Source: Chitinophagaceae bacterium (lineage in GTDB: Bacteria > Bacteroidota > Bacteroidia > Chitinophagales > Chitinophagaceae). Taken from it: a DNA stretch of 11,678 bases. The translations under genes and the position numbers were made by a program. Of the stretch, positions 6,610 to 11,678 are shown piece by piece. The stretch spans positions 1-11,678 of the forward strand of contig CANLED010000033.1 of NCBI GenBank assembly GCA_947489175.1. Reading direction: 5' to 3'. How positions within the stretch are numbered: the first letter of the stretch is position 1; each line of letters opens with the position of its first letter. The notes beneath the pieces were generated by a model. The model was not told where the DNA came from and made no database searches. It saw only the letters and a program-made list of their open reading frames with translations.

Positions 6610-7107
6610 ATGATACGTAAGATTATTATTTTTTGTTTGATATTGATGCCAATAATTTCAGGGTTTCATCATCCCTTTTTTATCGCTGTATTTGACCTGG
6701 AATATTCGAGTAAAGAAAAAGAATTGGGTATTTCGTGTAAGATCTATCCGGATGATTTAGAGGCGGCGCTGAAGCAATTCACAAAAAAAAACATTGATAT
6801 TTCTGCTGGGAACAAAGAAGATAACAACAAAGTAGTTGAATCTTATTTTAGAAAACATGTAGGTATTAAAATAAATGGTATTCCAACCTCATATCGTTTC
6901 CTTGGGTATGAAAACGAAAATGATGCCACTTGGATTTTCTTCAATATTCCATCATTGATGAATGTGAAATCTGTTGGCATTACAACAGACATGATGTATG
7001 AATACAAGGATGAACAAACCAACATCGTACACATCACCATAGATGGTAAAAGAAAAAGTTTCAAATTAAATGCACCATCGAAAGAAGCAATAGCCAAAAG
7101 AGAATGA
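6610..7107 (+). CDS. DUF6702 family exported protein
   Basis: A 165-residue protein of unknown function. The first 18 residues form a hydrophobic signal peptide, and the mature part opens with HHPFFIAVFDLEY (20-32), a block typical of DUF6702 proteins. The body is soluble and mixed alpha/beta, with SCKIYPDDLEAALKQ (42-56), a GYENENDATWIFF segment (98-110) and a lysine-rich end. There are no cysteine pairs and no obvious catalytic motif; the two adjacent histidines at the mature N-terminus could bind a metal, which is inference. It is divergent from the HupE-like gene with only about 42 bases between starts, and I recall DUF6702, HupE-like and M1 peptidase genes clustering in other Bacteroidota, so a shared role is plausible. 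Its TGA (7105-7107) directly abuts the stop codon of the convergent PaiB-like gene. No Shine-Dalgarno is visible. Confidence 0.82.
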   Translation: MIRKIIIFCLILMPIISGFHHPFFIAVFDLEYSSKEKELGISCKIYPDDLEAALKQFTKKNIDISAGNKEDNNKVVESYFRKHVGIKINGIPTSYRFLGYENENDATWIFFNIPSLMNVKSVGITTDMMYEYKDEQTNIVHITIDGKRKSFKLNAPSKEAIAKRE

Positions 7108-7126
7108 TTATGTTGGCCTGTTTTTT
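7093..7126 (+). terminator. Weak intrinsic terminator candidate for the DUF6702 gene
   Basis: GCCAA (7093-7097) pairs with TTGGC (7113-7117) around a 15-base loop, and six T (7121-7126) follow three bases later. The structure spans both abutting stop codons. A 5-bp stem with so long a loop is weak, so I rate it low. It may act together with the hairpin at 7128-7152. Confidence 0.25.
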
Positions 7127-7725
7127 CTCATGTGCGTTGCAATGGCACGTGACTGCTCATCACCCAAATCCAAATGATGTAAAATAGCATCAAAGGTTTT
7201 GCCCTCTTTGTTCTGACTTAGTTTGAATGTGTGATCTAAGGAAGTTACCTTAATTTCAAAACCGATGATGGCCTTCAAATGCTTGCTCACATAGGTTTCG
7301 GGCAATGATTCAAAAGAAGATGGACTATCCTTTTTTTCAAATCGATTGGTTGTGGATCTTAGAATTTCTACCAGCTCATTTTCTCCAAGGAATGTTATTA
7401 TCCCTGATGCCTGTACACTCAAATAATTCCAAGTTGAAGCCTGGTCTTTATTTTCATACCAGTCGGCACTGATGTATGCATGTGGACCATGGAACAAAGC
7501 CATCACGTTGCCATTGGATTCAAAGGCAAGGTGATGACTTGTATTTCGCATGATATGTCCCTTTAAAAATAATCCTTCTTCCCTTTGTTCAACCGATAAA
7601 GGGACTTGTGTAGCAACGGGTTTAAGATCTTTATCAACACCCATCAATACTGAAAAAGGGAATTCTTCCATCAGTTTGATTATACCATCTGAACTAGCAG
7701 CTTTGAAATAAGGGATGTTATACAT
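7108..7725 (-). CDS. PaiB-like FMN-binding protein
   Basis: Member of the FMN-binding split-barrel family annotated as negative transcriptional regulator, named for Bacillus PaiB. The 205-residue protein shows the usual blocks: GHIMRNTSHH (56-65), NVMALFHGPHAYISADWYE (73-91), STWNY (97-101), and near the end IGFEIKV (154-160) and FKLSQNK (167-173). These match the flavin-binding fold; no helix-turn-helix is apparent, so a DNA-binding role is doubtful and a flavin or pyridoxamine-oxidase-like enzyme is an alternative. No signal peptide, hence cytosolic. The ATG at 7725 is 2 bases after the Mrp stop, so translation is probably coupled and the two form one operon. The stop directly abuts that of the convergent DUF6702 gene. 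Length is typical of the family. Confidence 0.88.
   Translation of the reverse strand: MYNIPYFKAASSDGIIKLMEEFPFSVLMGVDKDLKPVATQVPLSVEQREEGLFLKGHIMRNTSHHLAFESNGNVMALFHGPHAYISADWYENKDQASTWNYLSVQASGIITFLGENELVEILRSTTNRFEKKDSPSSFESLPETYVSKHLKAIIGFEIKVTSLDHTFKLSQNKEGKTFDAILHHLDLGDEQSRAIATHMRKNRPT
7128..7152 (+). terminator. Hairpin beyond the DUF6702 stop, inside the PaiB-like gene
   Basis: TCATGTGC (7128-7135) pairs with GCACGTGA (7145-7152) over 8 bp around a 9-base loop. T7131-G7149 is a G.U wobble in plus-strand RNA and an A.C mismatch in minus-strand RNA. It starts 20 bases after the DUF6702 stop. A run of six T lies before it, not after, so it is not a standard intrinsic terminator. This is the shortest of the four junction hairpins and the most likely to be chance. 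Confidence 0.25.
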
Positions 7726-7727
7726 GC

Positions 7728-8807
7728 TTATGAACCAATTTCAATGTTTCCAGCGTTGGCAATAGAAACAGCACGAATTGTATCGGAAGCAAAAGAAAGA
7801 AAAGCCTGCTTTGTAATTTCGTCATCGCCAATCATCACAGGAACTCCTTTATCACCACCTTCTCTGATGCTTTGAACAATTGGAATTTGTCCGAGAAAAT
7901 TCATGTCCAACTGATCGGCCAAATTTTTGCCACCATCTTTTCCAAAAATATAGTACTTGTTTTCAGGCAATTCAGCTGGGGTAAACCATGCCATATTTTC
8001 TACCAACCCAATGATAGGCACTTTGATTTGAGCTTGACCGAACATTGCAATGGCTTTTTTGGCATCAGCCAATGCTACTTCTTGAGGCGTTGTAACAACC
8101 ACTGCACCTGTAACAGGAATGGTTTGAACCAGCGTAAGGTGGATGTCTCCCGTACCAGGTGGCATGTCGATAACTAGGTAATCGAGTTCACCCCAATAAA
8201 CATCTGTAACAAACTGCCTGATAGCGCTTGAAGCCATTGGACCTCTCCATACAACTGCACTTTTTTCATCAACCAATAAACCAATGCTAATTAATTTGAT
8301 GCCATATTGTTCAAGAGGAACTATTTTATCCTTTCCATCAACATCCATCATCAAAGGTCTCTGACCTCTTACGCCAAACATTATGGGGATGCTAGGTCCA
8401 TAAATATCCGCATCCATCAATCCCACTTTAGCTCCTTGTTGTGACAAAGCAAGCGCCAGGTTAACAGCCACCGTTGACTTCCCAACACCGCCTTTACCGC
8501 TGATAACAGTGATGATGTTTTTAACACCTGGCAGAACAGCTTGTCCATCTGCGCGCAAAGAGGTTGTATTAGATGTGAAATTTACTATCACTTCTATGTC
8601 TGAATTAATGTTGGAATGTATGGCTTTTACGCAATCACGCTTGATTAATTCCTTCATTGGGCAAGCGGGAGTTGTTAAAACTATTGTAAACGAAACATTG
8701 TTTCCATCGATATGGACATCTTTCACCATATTCAATGTTACCAAGTCTTTTTTCAGGTCTGGCTCCTGCACAGTACCAAGGGCTTTTAAGATATCTTCTG
8801 TTATCAT
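7728..8807 (-). CDS. Mrp/ApbC/NBP35-family iron-sulfur carrier ATPase
   Basis: Cytosolic P-loop ATPase of the Mrp family, thought to carry or assemble [4Fe-4S] clusters. The 359 residues hold an N-terminal MIP18/DUF59 domain (about 1-80, with conserved Cys49 in TTPACPMKELI 45-55) and a ParA/MinD-type ATPase domain (about 95-350): deviant Walker A SGKGGVGKST (103-112), switch block MDADIYGPS (131-139) and Walker B VIDMPPGTGD (212-221). The CxxC that normally follows VENM and holds the bridging cluster is missing: after VENMAWF (269-275) comes TPAELPENKYYIFG (276-289) with no cysteine. I recall this variant in other Bacteroidota, so it is probably lineage-typical rather than damage. The PaiB-like gene follows after 2 bases. 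An element resembling a -7 promoter box (TATTTTTG) lies 31-38 bases before the ATG. Confidence 0.93.
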   Translation of the reverse strand: MITEDILKALGTVQEPDLKKDLVTLNMVKDVHIDGNNVSFTIVLTTPACPMKELIKRDCVKAIHSNINSDIEVIVNFTSNTTSLRADGQAVLPGVKNIITVISGKGGVGKSTVAVNLALALSQQGAKVGLMDADIYGPSIPIMFGVRGQRPLMMDVDGKDKIVPLEQYGIKLISIGLLVDEKSAVVWRGPMASSAIRQFVTDVYWGELDYLVIDMPPGTGDIHLTLVQTIPVTGAVVVTTPQEVALADAKKAIAMFGQAQIKVPIIGLVENMAWFTPAELPENKYYIFGKDGGKNLADQLDMNFLGQIPIVQSIREGGDKGVPVMIGDDEITKQAFLSFASDTIRAVSIANAGNIEIGS

Positions 8808-8838
8808 AATTCTAATTTGTTAAAAAATACTAGAAATG

Positions 8839-8846
8839 CAAAAATA
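8839..8846 (-). promoter_or_regulatory. Possible -7 element for the mrp-paiB pair
   Basis: On the minus strand this reads TATTTTTG, an exact match to the Bacteroidota -7 consensus TAnnTTTG. It would start transcription near 8832, about 25 bases before the Mrp ATG at 8807. I found no TTTG at the proper -33 spacing; the nearest, at 8873-8876, is 26 bases away. It shares a 101-base divergent region with the promoter of the next gene. Confidence 0.25.
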
Positions 8847-8862
8847 ACCATTCATATCCGAC

Positions 8863-8892
8863 TTTGTTTATTCAAAAGATGGACTTAATTTG
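8863..8892 (+). promoter_or_regulatory. Possible promoter for the CarboxypepD_reg-like gene
   Basis: TTTG (8863-8866), an 18-base spacer and TTAATTTG (8885-8892) approach the Bacteroidota -33/-7 pattern, with one mismatch in TAnnTTTG and a spacer one base short. Transcription would begin near 8899, which supports the ATG at 8909 over the in-frame TTG at 8864. Confidence 0.25.
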
Positions 8893-8908
8893 TGGAAGAT
8901 TCTTTATA

Positions 8909-9544
8909 ATGAAAAAAATACTTGTTTTCTTTTTAATTATAGCCATTTTCCCTTTTAAAGTCAAAGCCCAATTTGAAAGCTTTAAGGATTCCGTTGTCCA
9001 GCTTTATGGCGTTGTCATGACTGCAGATAGCTTACAAGGGCTTCCGGCAGTGAGTATATTGGTAAAAGGAACAGGAAGGGGCACACTTACAAATAACCAA
9101 GGTGTATTTTCTATTGTAGTGCTAAAGGGTGACGACATTGAATTTAGTTGCATTGGCTTTAGAAACAAAGTAACAAAAATACCAACCGATCTTGTTGGAA
9201 ATCAATTCAGTATTATACAGTTGATGGTTACAGATACCATGTTTTTACCGGCAGCAATCATCAAGCCAAGGCCATCAAGGGAACAATTCGAGCGCGATTT
9301 TATTGGAACGGATGTTCCTGACGACAATATTGAAATTGCCCGAAAAAATACAGACATGGCAACAAGGAGGATCTTGATGCGGTCCCTTCCAAGTGATGGC
9401 AGAGAGGCTGTAAACTTGAATTTGGCTAAGTCAGCTCAAAAATATTATTATACTGGCCAAGCGCCGCCAATGAATATTTTCAATCCATTTGCTTGGGGAG
9501 AATTTATCAGGTCGTGGAAGCGCGGTGATTACAAAAAGAAATAG
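8909..9544 (+). CDS. Secreted CarboxypepD_reg-like domain protein
   Basis: A 211-residue exported protein of unknown role. A signal peptide (1-20, KKILVFFLI then KVKA) leads to a mature part starting at Gln21. Residues about 30-112 look like one carboxypeptidase-regulatory-like beta-sandwich, the domain found at the N-terminus of many TonB-dependent receptors: LYGVVMTADSLQGLPAVSI (32-50), the NNQGVFSI turn (62-69) and an IGF strand (82-84). No receptor plug or barrel follows. Instead there is a polar tail with PRPSREQFERDF (120-131), VPDDNIEIARKNTD (136-149) and QAPPMNIFNPFAWGEFIRSW (184-203), which I recall as conserved in short Bacteroidota proteins of this kind but with no assigned function. 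I chose ATG 8909 because it begins the signal peptide; the in-frame TTG at 8864 would prefix 15 odd residues. The LOG gene follows 16 bases on, so they may be co-transcribed. Confidence 0.8.
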   Translation: MKKILVFFLIIAIFPFKVKAQFESFKDSVVQLYGVVMTADSLQGLPAVSILVKGTGRGTLTNNQGVFSIVVLKGDDIEFSCIGFRNKVTKIPTDLVGNQFSIIQLMVTDTMFLPAAIIKPRPSREQFERDFIGTDVPDDNIEIARKNTDMATRRILMRSLPSDGREAVNLNLAKSAQKYYYTGQAPPMNIFNPFAWGEFIRSWKRGDYKKK

Positions 9545-9560
9545 GTCTAATTTTTTATAT

Positions 9561-10115
9561 ATGTCAGAAAAAATCAAAGAAACAGTAGCTGTATTTTGCG
9601 GTTCAAAAGCAGGCAACGACCCCAGTTTCATTGAAGATGCTGCTGTATTAGGTAGGTTATTGGCGCTTAATGGCTATGACATTGTGTATGGAGGATCTGA
9701 AAAAGGGATCATGGGCGCTGTGGCTAATAATGCAATGGCGAACGGAGCATTTGTAACAGGCGTTATACCAGAGGTTTTACTTGCTTGGGAGCAACAGCAT
9801 ACCGGTTTATCAGAGTTGATTGTTTCAACAGACATGCATGATCGAAAAAAAACCATTTTTCAAATGGGCTTTGCAGGAATTGTTTTACCAGGTGGATTTG
9901 GAACATTGGATGAATTGTTTGAGATGTTGACATGGAATCAACTGAGCATTCACAATAAAAAAATATTTATCCTGAATACAAATGGTTTTTATGATCATTT
10001 GATAGCACATTTTGAAATGATGAGCCGCAAAGGATTTTTATACGATGCTCCTTCAGATAGAATTTCTGTCCATACTAATCCTGAATCATTGGTAGAAGAA
10101 CTGGTGAGGGGCTAA
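9561..10115 (+). CDS. LOG-family nucleoside 5'-monophosphate phosphoribohydrolase
   Basis: Cytosolic Rossmann-fold enzyme of the LOG (lonely guy, TIGR00730) family, which cleaves the N-glycosidic bond of nucleoside 5'-monophosphates; cytokinin ribotides are the substrates in plants and some bacteria. The 184 residues show CGSKAGND (13-20), IVYGGSEKGIMGAVANNAM (41-59), DRKK (94-97) and the signature PGGFGTLDE (110-118), with Arg95 and Glu118 as likely catalytic residues. Length is normal. I chose the ATG at 9561, since the longer in-frame reading starts with TTG at 9489 within the preceding gene and adds 24 residues without homology. It lies 16 bases after the CarboxypepD_reg-like gene and ends 11 bases from the convergent PorP/SprF gene. 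In bacteria without plant contact the true substrate may be AMP or another purine nucleotide. Confidence 0.92.
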   Translation: MSEKIKETVAVFCGSKAGNDPSFIEDAAVLGRLLALNGYDIVYGGSEKGIMGAVANNAMANGAFVTGVIPEVLLAWEQQHTGLSELIVSTDMHDRKKTIFQMGFAGIVLPGGFGTLDELFEMLTWNQLSIHNKKIFILNTNGFYDHLIAHFEMMSRKGFLYDAPSDRISVHTNPESLVEELVRG

Positions 10116-10126
10116 ATTGATAAGGT

Positions 10127-11179
10127 TTAATTTCCGAAACTAGGGCAAAGGCTTTGACGCTTATTGCCATAATAAGTGTCAAAAAATCCATCGTATTGAA
10201 GGGAAAGTTCTGTAGCGCCTCTGCTGGAATTGAAATATTTAAGGGGAGAATTTGTAACATCATAACTAAACATGAACTTAAAATTCTTCCATTGGTAACC
10301 GATCATGGGAAGATATGCATCGGAAGGTCTGAAGTAAATACCAGCAATTAGTTGTTGTTCTCCATTTCCAGTTAAATTATAATTGAGGTGAAGTCCACCA
10401 ACGAACTCAGTAGATTTGGACTGTTTTGTAACATACATTGCTGGAGAAACAATCACCCTGTCATTTACTTTTATAACAGCATCAACAAAAAATATTGAGC
10501 GTGGGGAGATGGTATTATCATATCCGTTGCCAGTTGCAAAAAATGTTTCTTTGGGAGAATTCAGGTGATGCACACTTACTCCAGCATGGAGGTAAATATT
10601 ATCGGAAGGAAACCACGCATAGTTCAAACCCGCTTGGAGGTCAAAATACCCTATTGAATTGTTTTGAAATATTTCTCCGCTGGGTGTACTGCCGTCAAAA
10701 AACCGGCCATTCCATTGATTGTCAAAAGTAAATTTGTTGATATTGAGTTGCTTTCCAGCATATCCAAGGTTGAACCCAGCTGAAAGCAAGCCTGTGTTGC
10801 CAAGCATTTGATGATAGGCTACCGAGGCATACGCCTTGGTTGATTTTAAATTACCACTTCCTGCTACATCCTGTAAAATCATGCCTCCCAGGCCCATCCA
10901 TCCTCCAGGAATTTTATTTCGCAGAAATTGTGCATCACCCCAAATGCTGGTAGTTTTATAAGGAACAGGAATGCTAGACCATTGATCCCTGTAATTAGCA
11001 CCAACCCTAAAATCTGCAGCTGGTATAAAACCAGTGTTAGCGGGGTTAGTTGACAGTGGTGAATTAAAAAATTGCGAGAAATGAAGGTCCTGTGCAATTG
11101 ATCTCAATACGAAAATTGACATCAATACCCCTAAGACAGATACCTTCAAAGCAATTTTTAAATTCGTTTTTTTTGTCAT
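10127..11179 (-). CDS. PorP/SprF family type IX secretion outer-membrane protein
   Basis: Outer-membrane beta-barrel of the PorP/SprF family, which works with the type IX secretion system to export or anchor large surface proteins. The 350-residue protein has a signal peptide ending near SIAQ (27-30), then the family signature DLHFSQFF (31-38) with NPANTG (45-50), and NYRDQW (62-67). Repeated amphipathic beta strands with aromatic residues follow, and the C-terminus holds LSLQYDGFF and KRQSLCPSF. I chose ATG 11179; an in-frame TTG at 11206 would add nine residues before the signal peptide. It lies 55 bases downstream of a PKD/CHU_C protein on the same strand, the usual arrangement in which SprF-like proteins serve the adjacent adhesin (as SprB-SprF). 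Its stop is 11 bases from that of the convergent LOG gene, and the last codons hold a strong inverted repeat. Many paralogues usually exist, so no specific symbol is given. Confidence 0.93.
   Translation of the reverse strand: MTKKTNLKIALKVSVLGVLMSIFVLRSIAQDLHFSQFFNSPLSTNPANTGFIPAADFRVGANYRDQWSSIPVPYKTTSIWGDAQFLRNKIPGGWMGLGGMILQDVAGSGNLKSTKAYASVAYHQMLGNTGLLSAGFNLGYAGKQLNINKFTFDNQWNGRFFDGSTPSGEIFQNNSIGYFDLQAGLNYAWFPSDNIYLHAGVSVHHLNSPKETFFATGNGYDNTISPRSIFFVDAVIKVNDRVIVSPAMYVTKQSKSTEFVGGLHLNYNLTGNGEQQLIAGIYFRPSDAYLPMIGYQWKNFKFMFSYDVTNSPLKYFNSSRGATELSLQYDGFFDTYYGNKRQSLCPSFGN
10153..10183 (+). terminator. Strong hairpin beyond the LOG stop, inside the PorP/SprF gene
   Basis: TTTGACGCTTATT (10153-10165) pairs with AATAAGTGTCAAA (10171-10183) over 13 bp with a 5-base loop. 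G10159-T10177 is a G.U wobble in plus-strand RNA and a C.A mismatch in minus-strand RNA. It begins 37 bases after the LOG stop and lies in the codons for residues near DTYYGNKR at the PorP/SprF C-terminus. The plus strand continues AAATCC, so there is no T-run. A 3'-end role for the LOG transcript is inferred. Confidence 0.45.
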
Positions 11180-11234
11180 CTTGTTTACATTTATTCCCTC
11201 TTTCAATTAGAATCCCATTTCATTTTTAATTTCT

Positions 11235-11678
11235 CTACCTAATTAGGGTAATATCCCCTTTTTTTGAAGCTTGAGTTCCATCGCTGAAAAGAACCAGCAA
11301 GGTATAAGCATAGACATCCATTGGCTGAAGTTCCCCTTTGAACTTTCCATCCCAACCAAAAAATGGAGACCCTGACTCAAAAACTACTTGTCCCCAACGG
11401 TTATAAATTCTAAAATTCATTTGTTCTATTCCGAAGCCGCGCACAAATACTTTATCATTTTTGCCGTCTCCGTTTGGCGTAAATGCATTTGGCACATCAA
11501 CAATTGCCTTCACTATGGCCTGAATATTGGCGCAAACTGTATCATAGCATGCAAATTGGTTGTAAGCAACCAAGCAAGTATTGAAAATTGCTGATTTTTG
11601 ATATAAATGCAATGGATTTACCACTATGGAAGTATCACCATCATCAAAAAACCATTTGTATCCCGTAGCCCCAACAGA
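11235..11678 (-). CDS. C-terminal part of a PKD-domain surface protein with gliding-motility (CHU_C) sorting domain; N-terminus outside the window
   Basis: Open from the right edge to a TAG at 11235, with 148 residues visible and no start inside the window; an in-frame GTG at 11624 is internal. Visible residues 1 to about 57 are the end of a PKD-type beta domain (GYKWFFDDGDTS 6-17, CLVAYNQ, then YDTVC). Residues about 62-148 are the gliding motility-associated C-terminal domain (CHU_C, type B type IX sorting signal): VPNAFTPNGDGKND (62-75), IYNRWGQVVF (91-100), GWDGK (108-112), DVYAYTL (121-127) and a final strand ending ITLIR. The full protein is probably a large secreted adhesin or repeat protein displayed through type IX secretion, which is knowledge of the family. 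The PorP/SprF gene follows after 55 bases and probably shares its transcript. What the missing N-terminal region does cannot be seen here. Confidence 0.92.
   Translation of the reverse strand, partial: SVGATGYKWFFDDGDTSIVVNPLHLYQKSAIFNTCLVAYNQFACYDTVCANIQAIVKAIVDVPNAFTPNGDGKNDKVFVRGFGIEQMNFRIYNRWGQVVFESGSPFFGWDGKFKGELQPMDVYAYTLLVLFSDGTQASKKGDITLIR

Noticed and set aside
9489..9560. TTG-initiated N-terminal extension of the LOG protein overlapping the previous gene
   Set aside because: The extra 24 residues show no family resemblance, and an ATG at 9561 sits where the LOG fold begins.
1..11678. Possible defence island, mobile element, CRISPR array or tRNA
   Set aside because: No integrase, transposase, direct-repeat array, cloverleaf or compositional break was seen; all genes are typical Bacteroidota core or envelope genes.

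Overview
The window looks like ordinary chromosomal DNA of a member of the Bacteroidota, probably from a Chitinophaga/Saprospira-like or Flavobacteria-like lineage; I cannot place it more precisely. Supporting signs are a PorP/SprF-family type IX secretion protein next to a PKD-type protein with a gliding-motility C-terminal domain, a NamZ (DUF1343) hydrolase, a DUF6702 protein, a Bacteroidota-type Mrp ATPase without its CxxC, AT-rich intergenic DNA, few Shine-Dalgarno sequences and promoter-like TAnnTTTG elements. There is no tRNA, rRNA, CRISPR array, insertion sequence, prophage or defence gene. Twelve genes are complete and one is cut by the right edge. No gene-free stretch exceeds 300 bases; the longest (2771-2946, 1246-1392, 8808-8908) separate divergent genes.

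Layout. 13-1245 (-): secreted NamZ-type muramidase. 1393-1821 (+): SlyD-like FKBP prolyl isomerase, convergent with 1826-2770 (-), a stand-alone RlmK-type 23S rRNA methyltransferase. 2947-3636 (+): lipoprotein fusing rhodanese and thioredoxin domains, convergent with a minus-strand pair, HupE/UreJ-like membrane protein (5986-6567) then a large secreted M1 metallopeptidase (3639-5972). 6610-7107 (+): DUF6702 protein, divergent from HupE and convergent with the minus-strand pair Mrp ATPase (7728-8807) and PaiB-like FMN-binding protein (7108-7725). 8909-9544 and 9561-10115 (+): a secreted CarboxypepD_reg-like protein and a LOG-family phosphoribohydrolase, probably co-transcribed. On the minus strand from the right edge: the C-terminus of a PKD/CHU_C protein (11235-11678), then PorP/SprF (10127-11179).

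How the genes relate. Most are unrelated housekeeping or envelope functions: murein recycling, protein folding, ribosome modification, Fe-S carrier, periplasmic redox. Two groups look like functional units: HupE, M1 peptidase and DUF6702, and the type IX secretion adhesin with PorP/SprF.

The least expected signal is structural. All four convergent junctions are extremely tight (4, 2, 0 and 11 bases between stop codons). At each one a hairpin lies just inside the 3' end of the minus-strand gene, 20-37 bases past the plus-strand stop. In each hairpin every non-Watson-Crick pair is a G.U wobble only when read as plus-strand RNA, so these may be 3'-end structures of the plus-strand genes built into the coding sequence of the opposite gene. 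I saw no undescribed multi-gene system.
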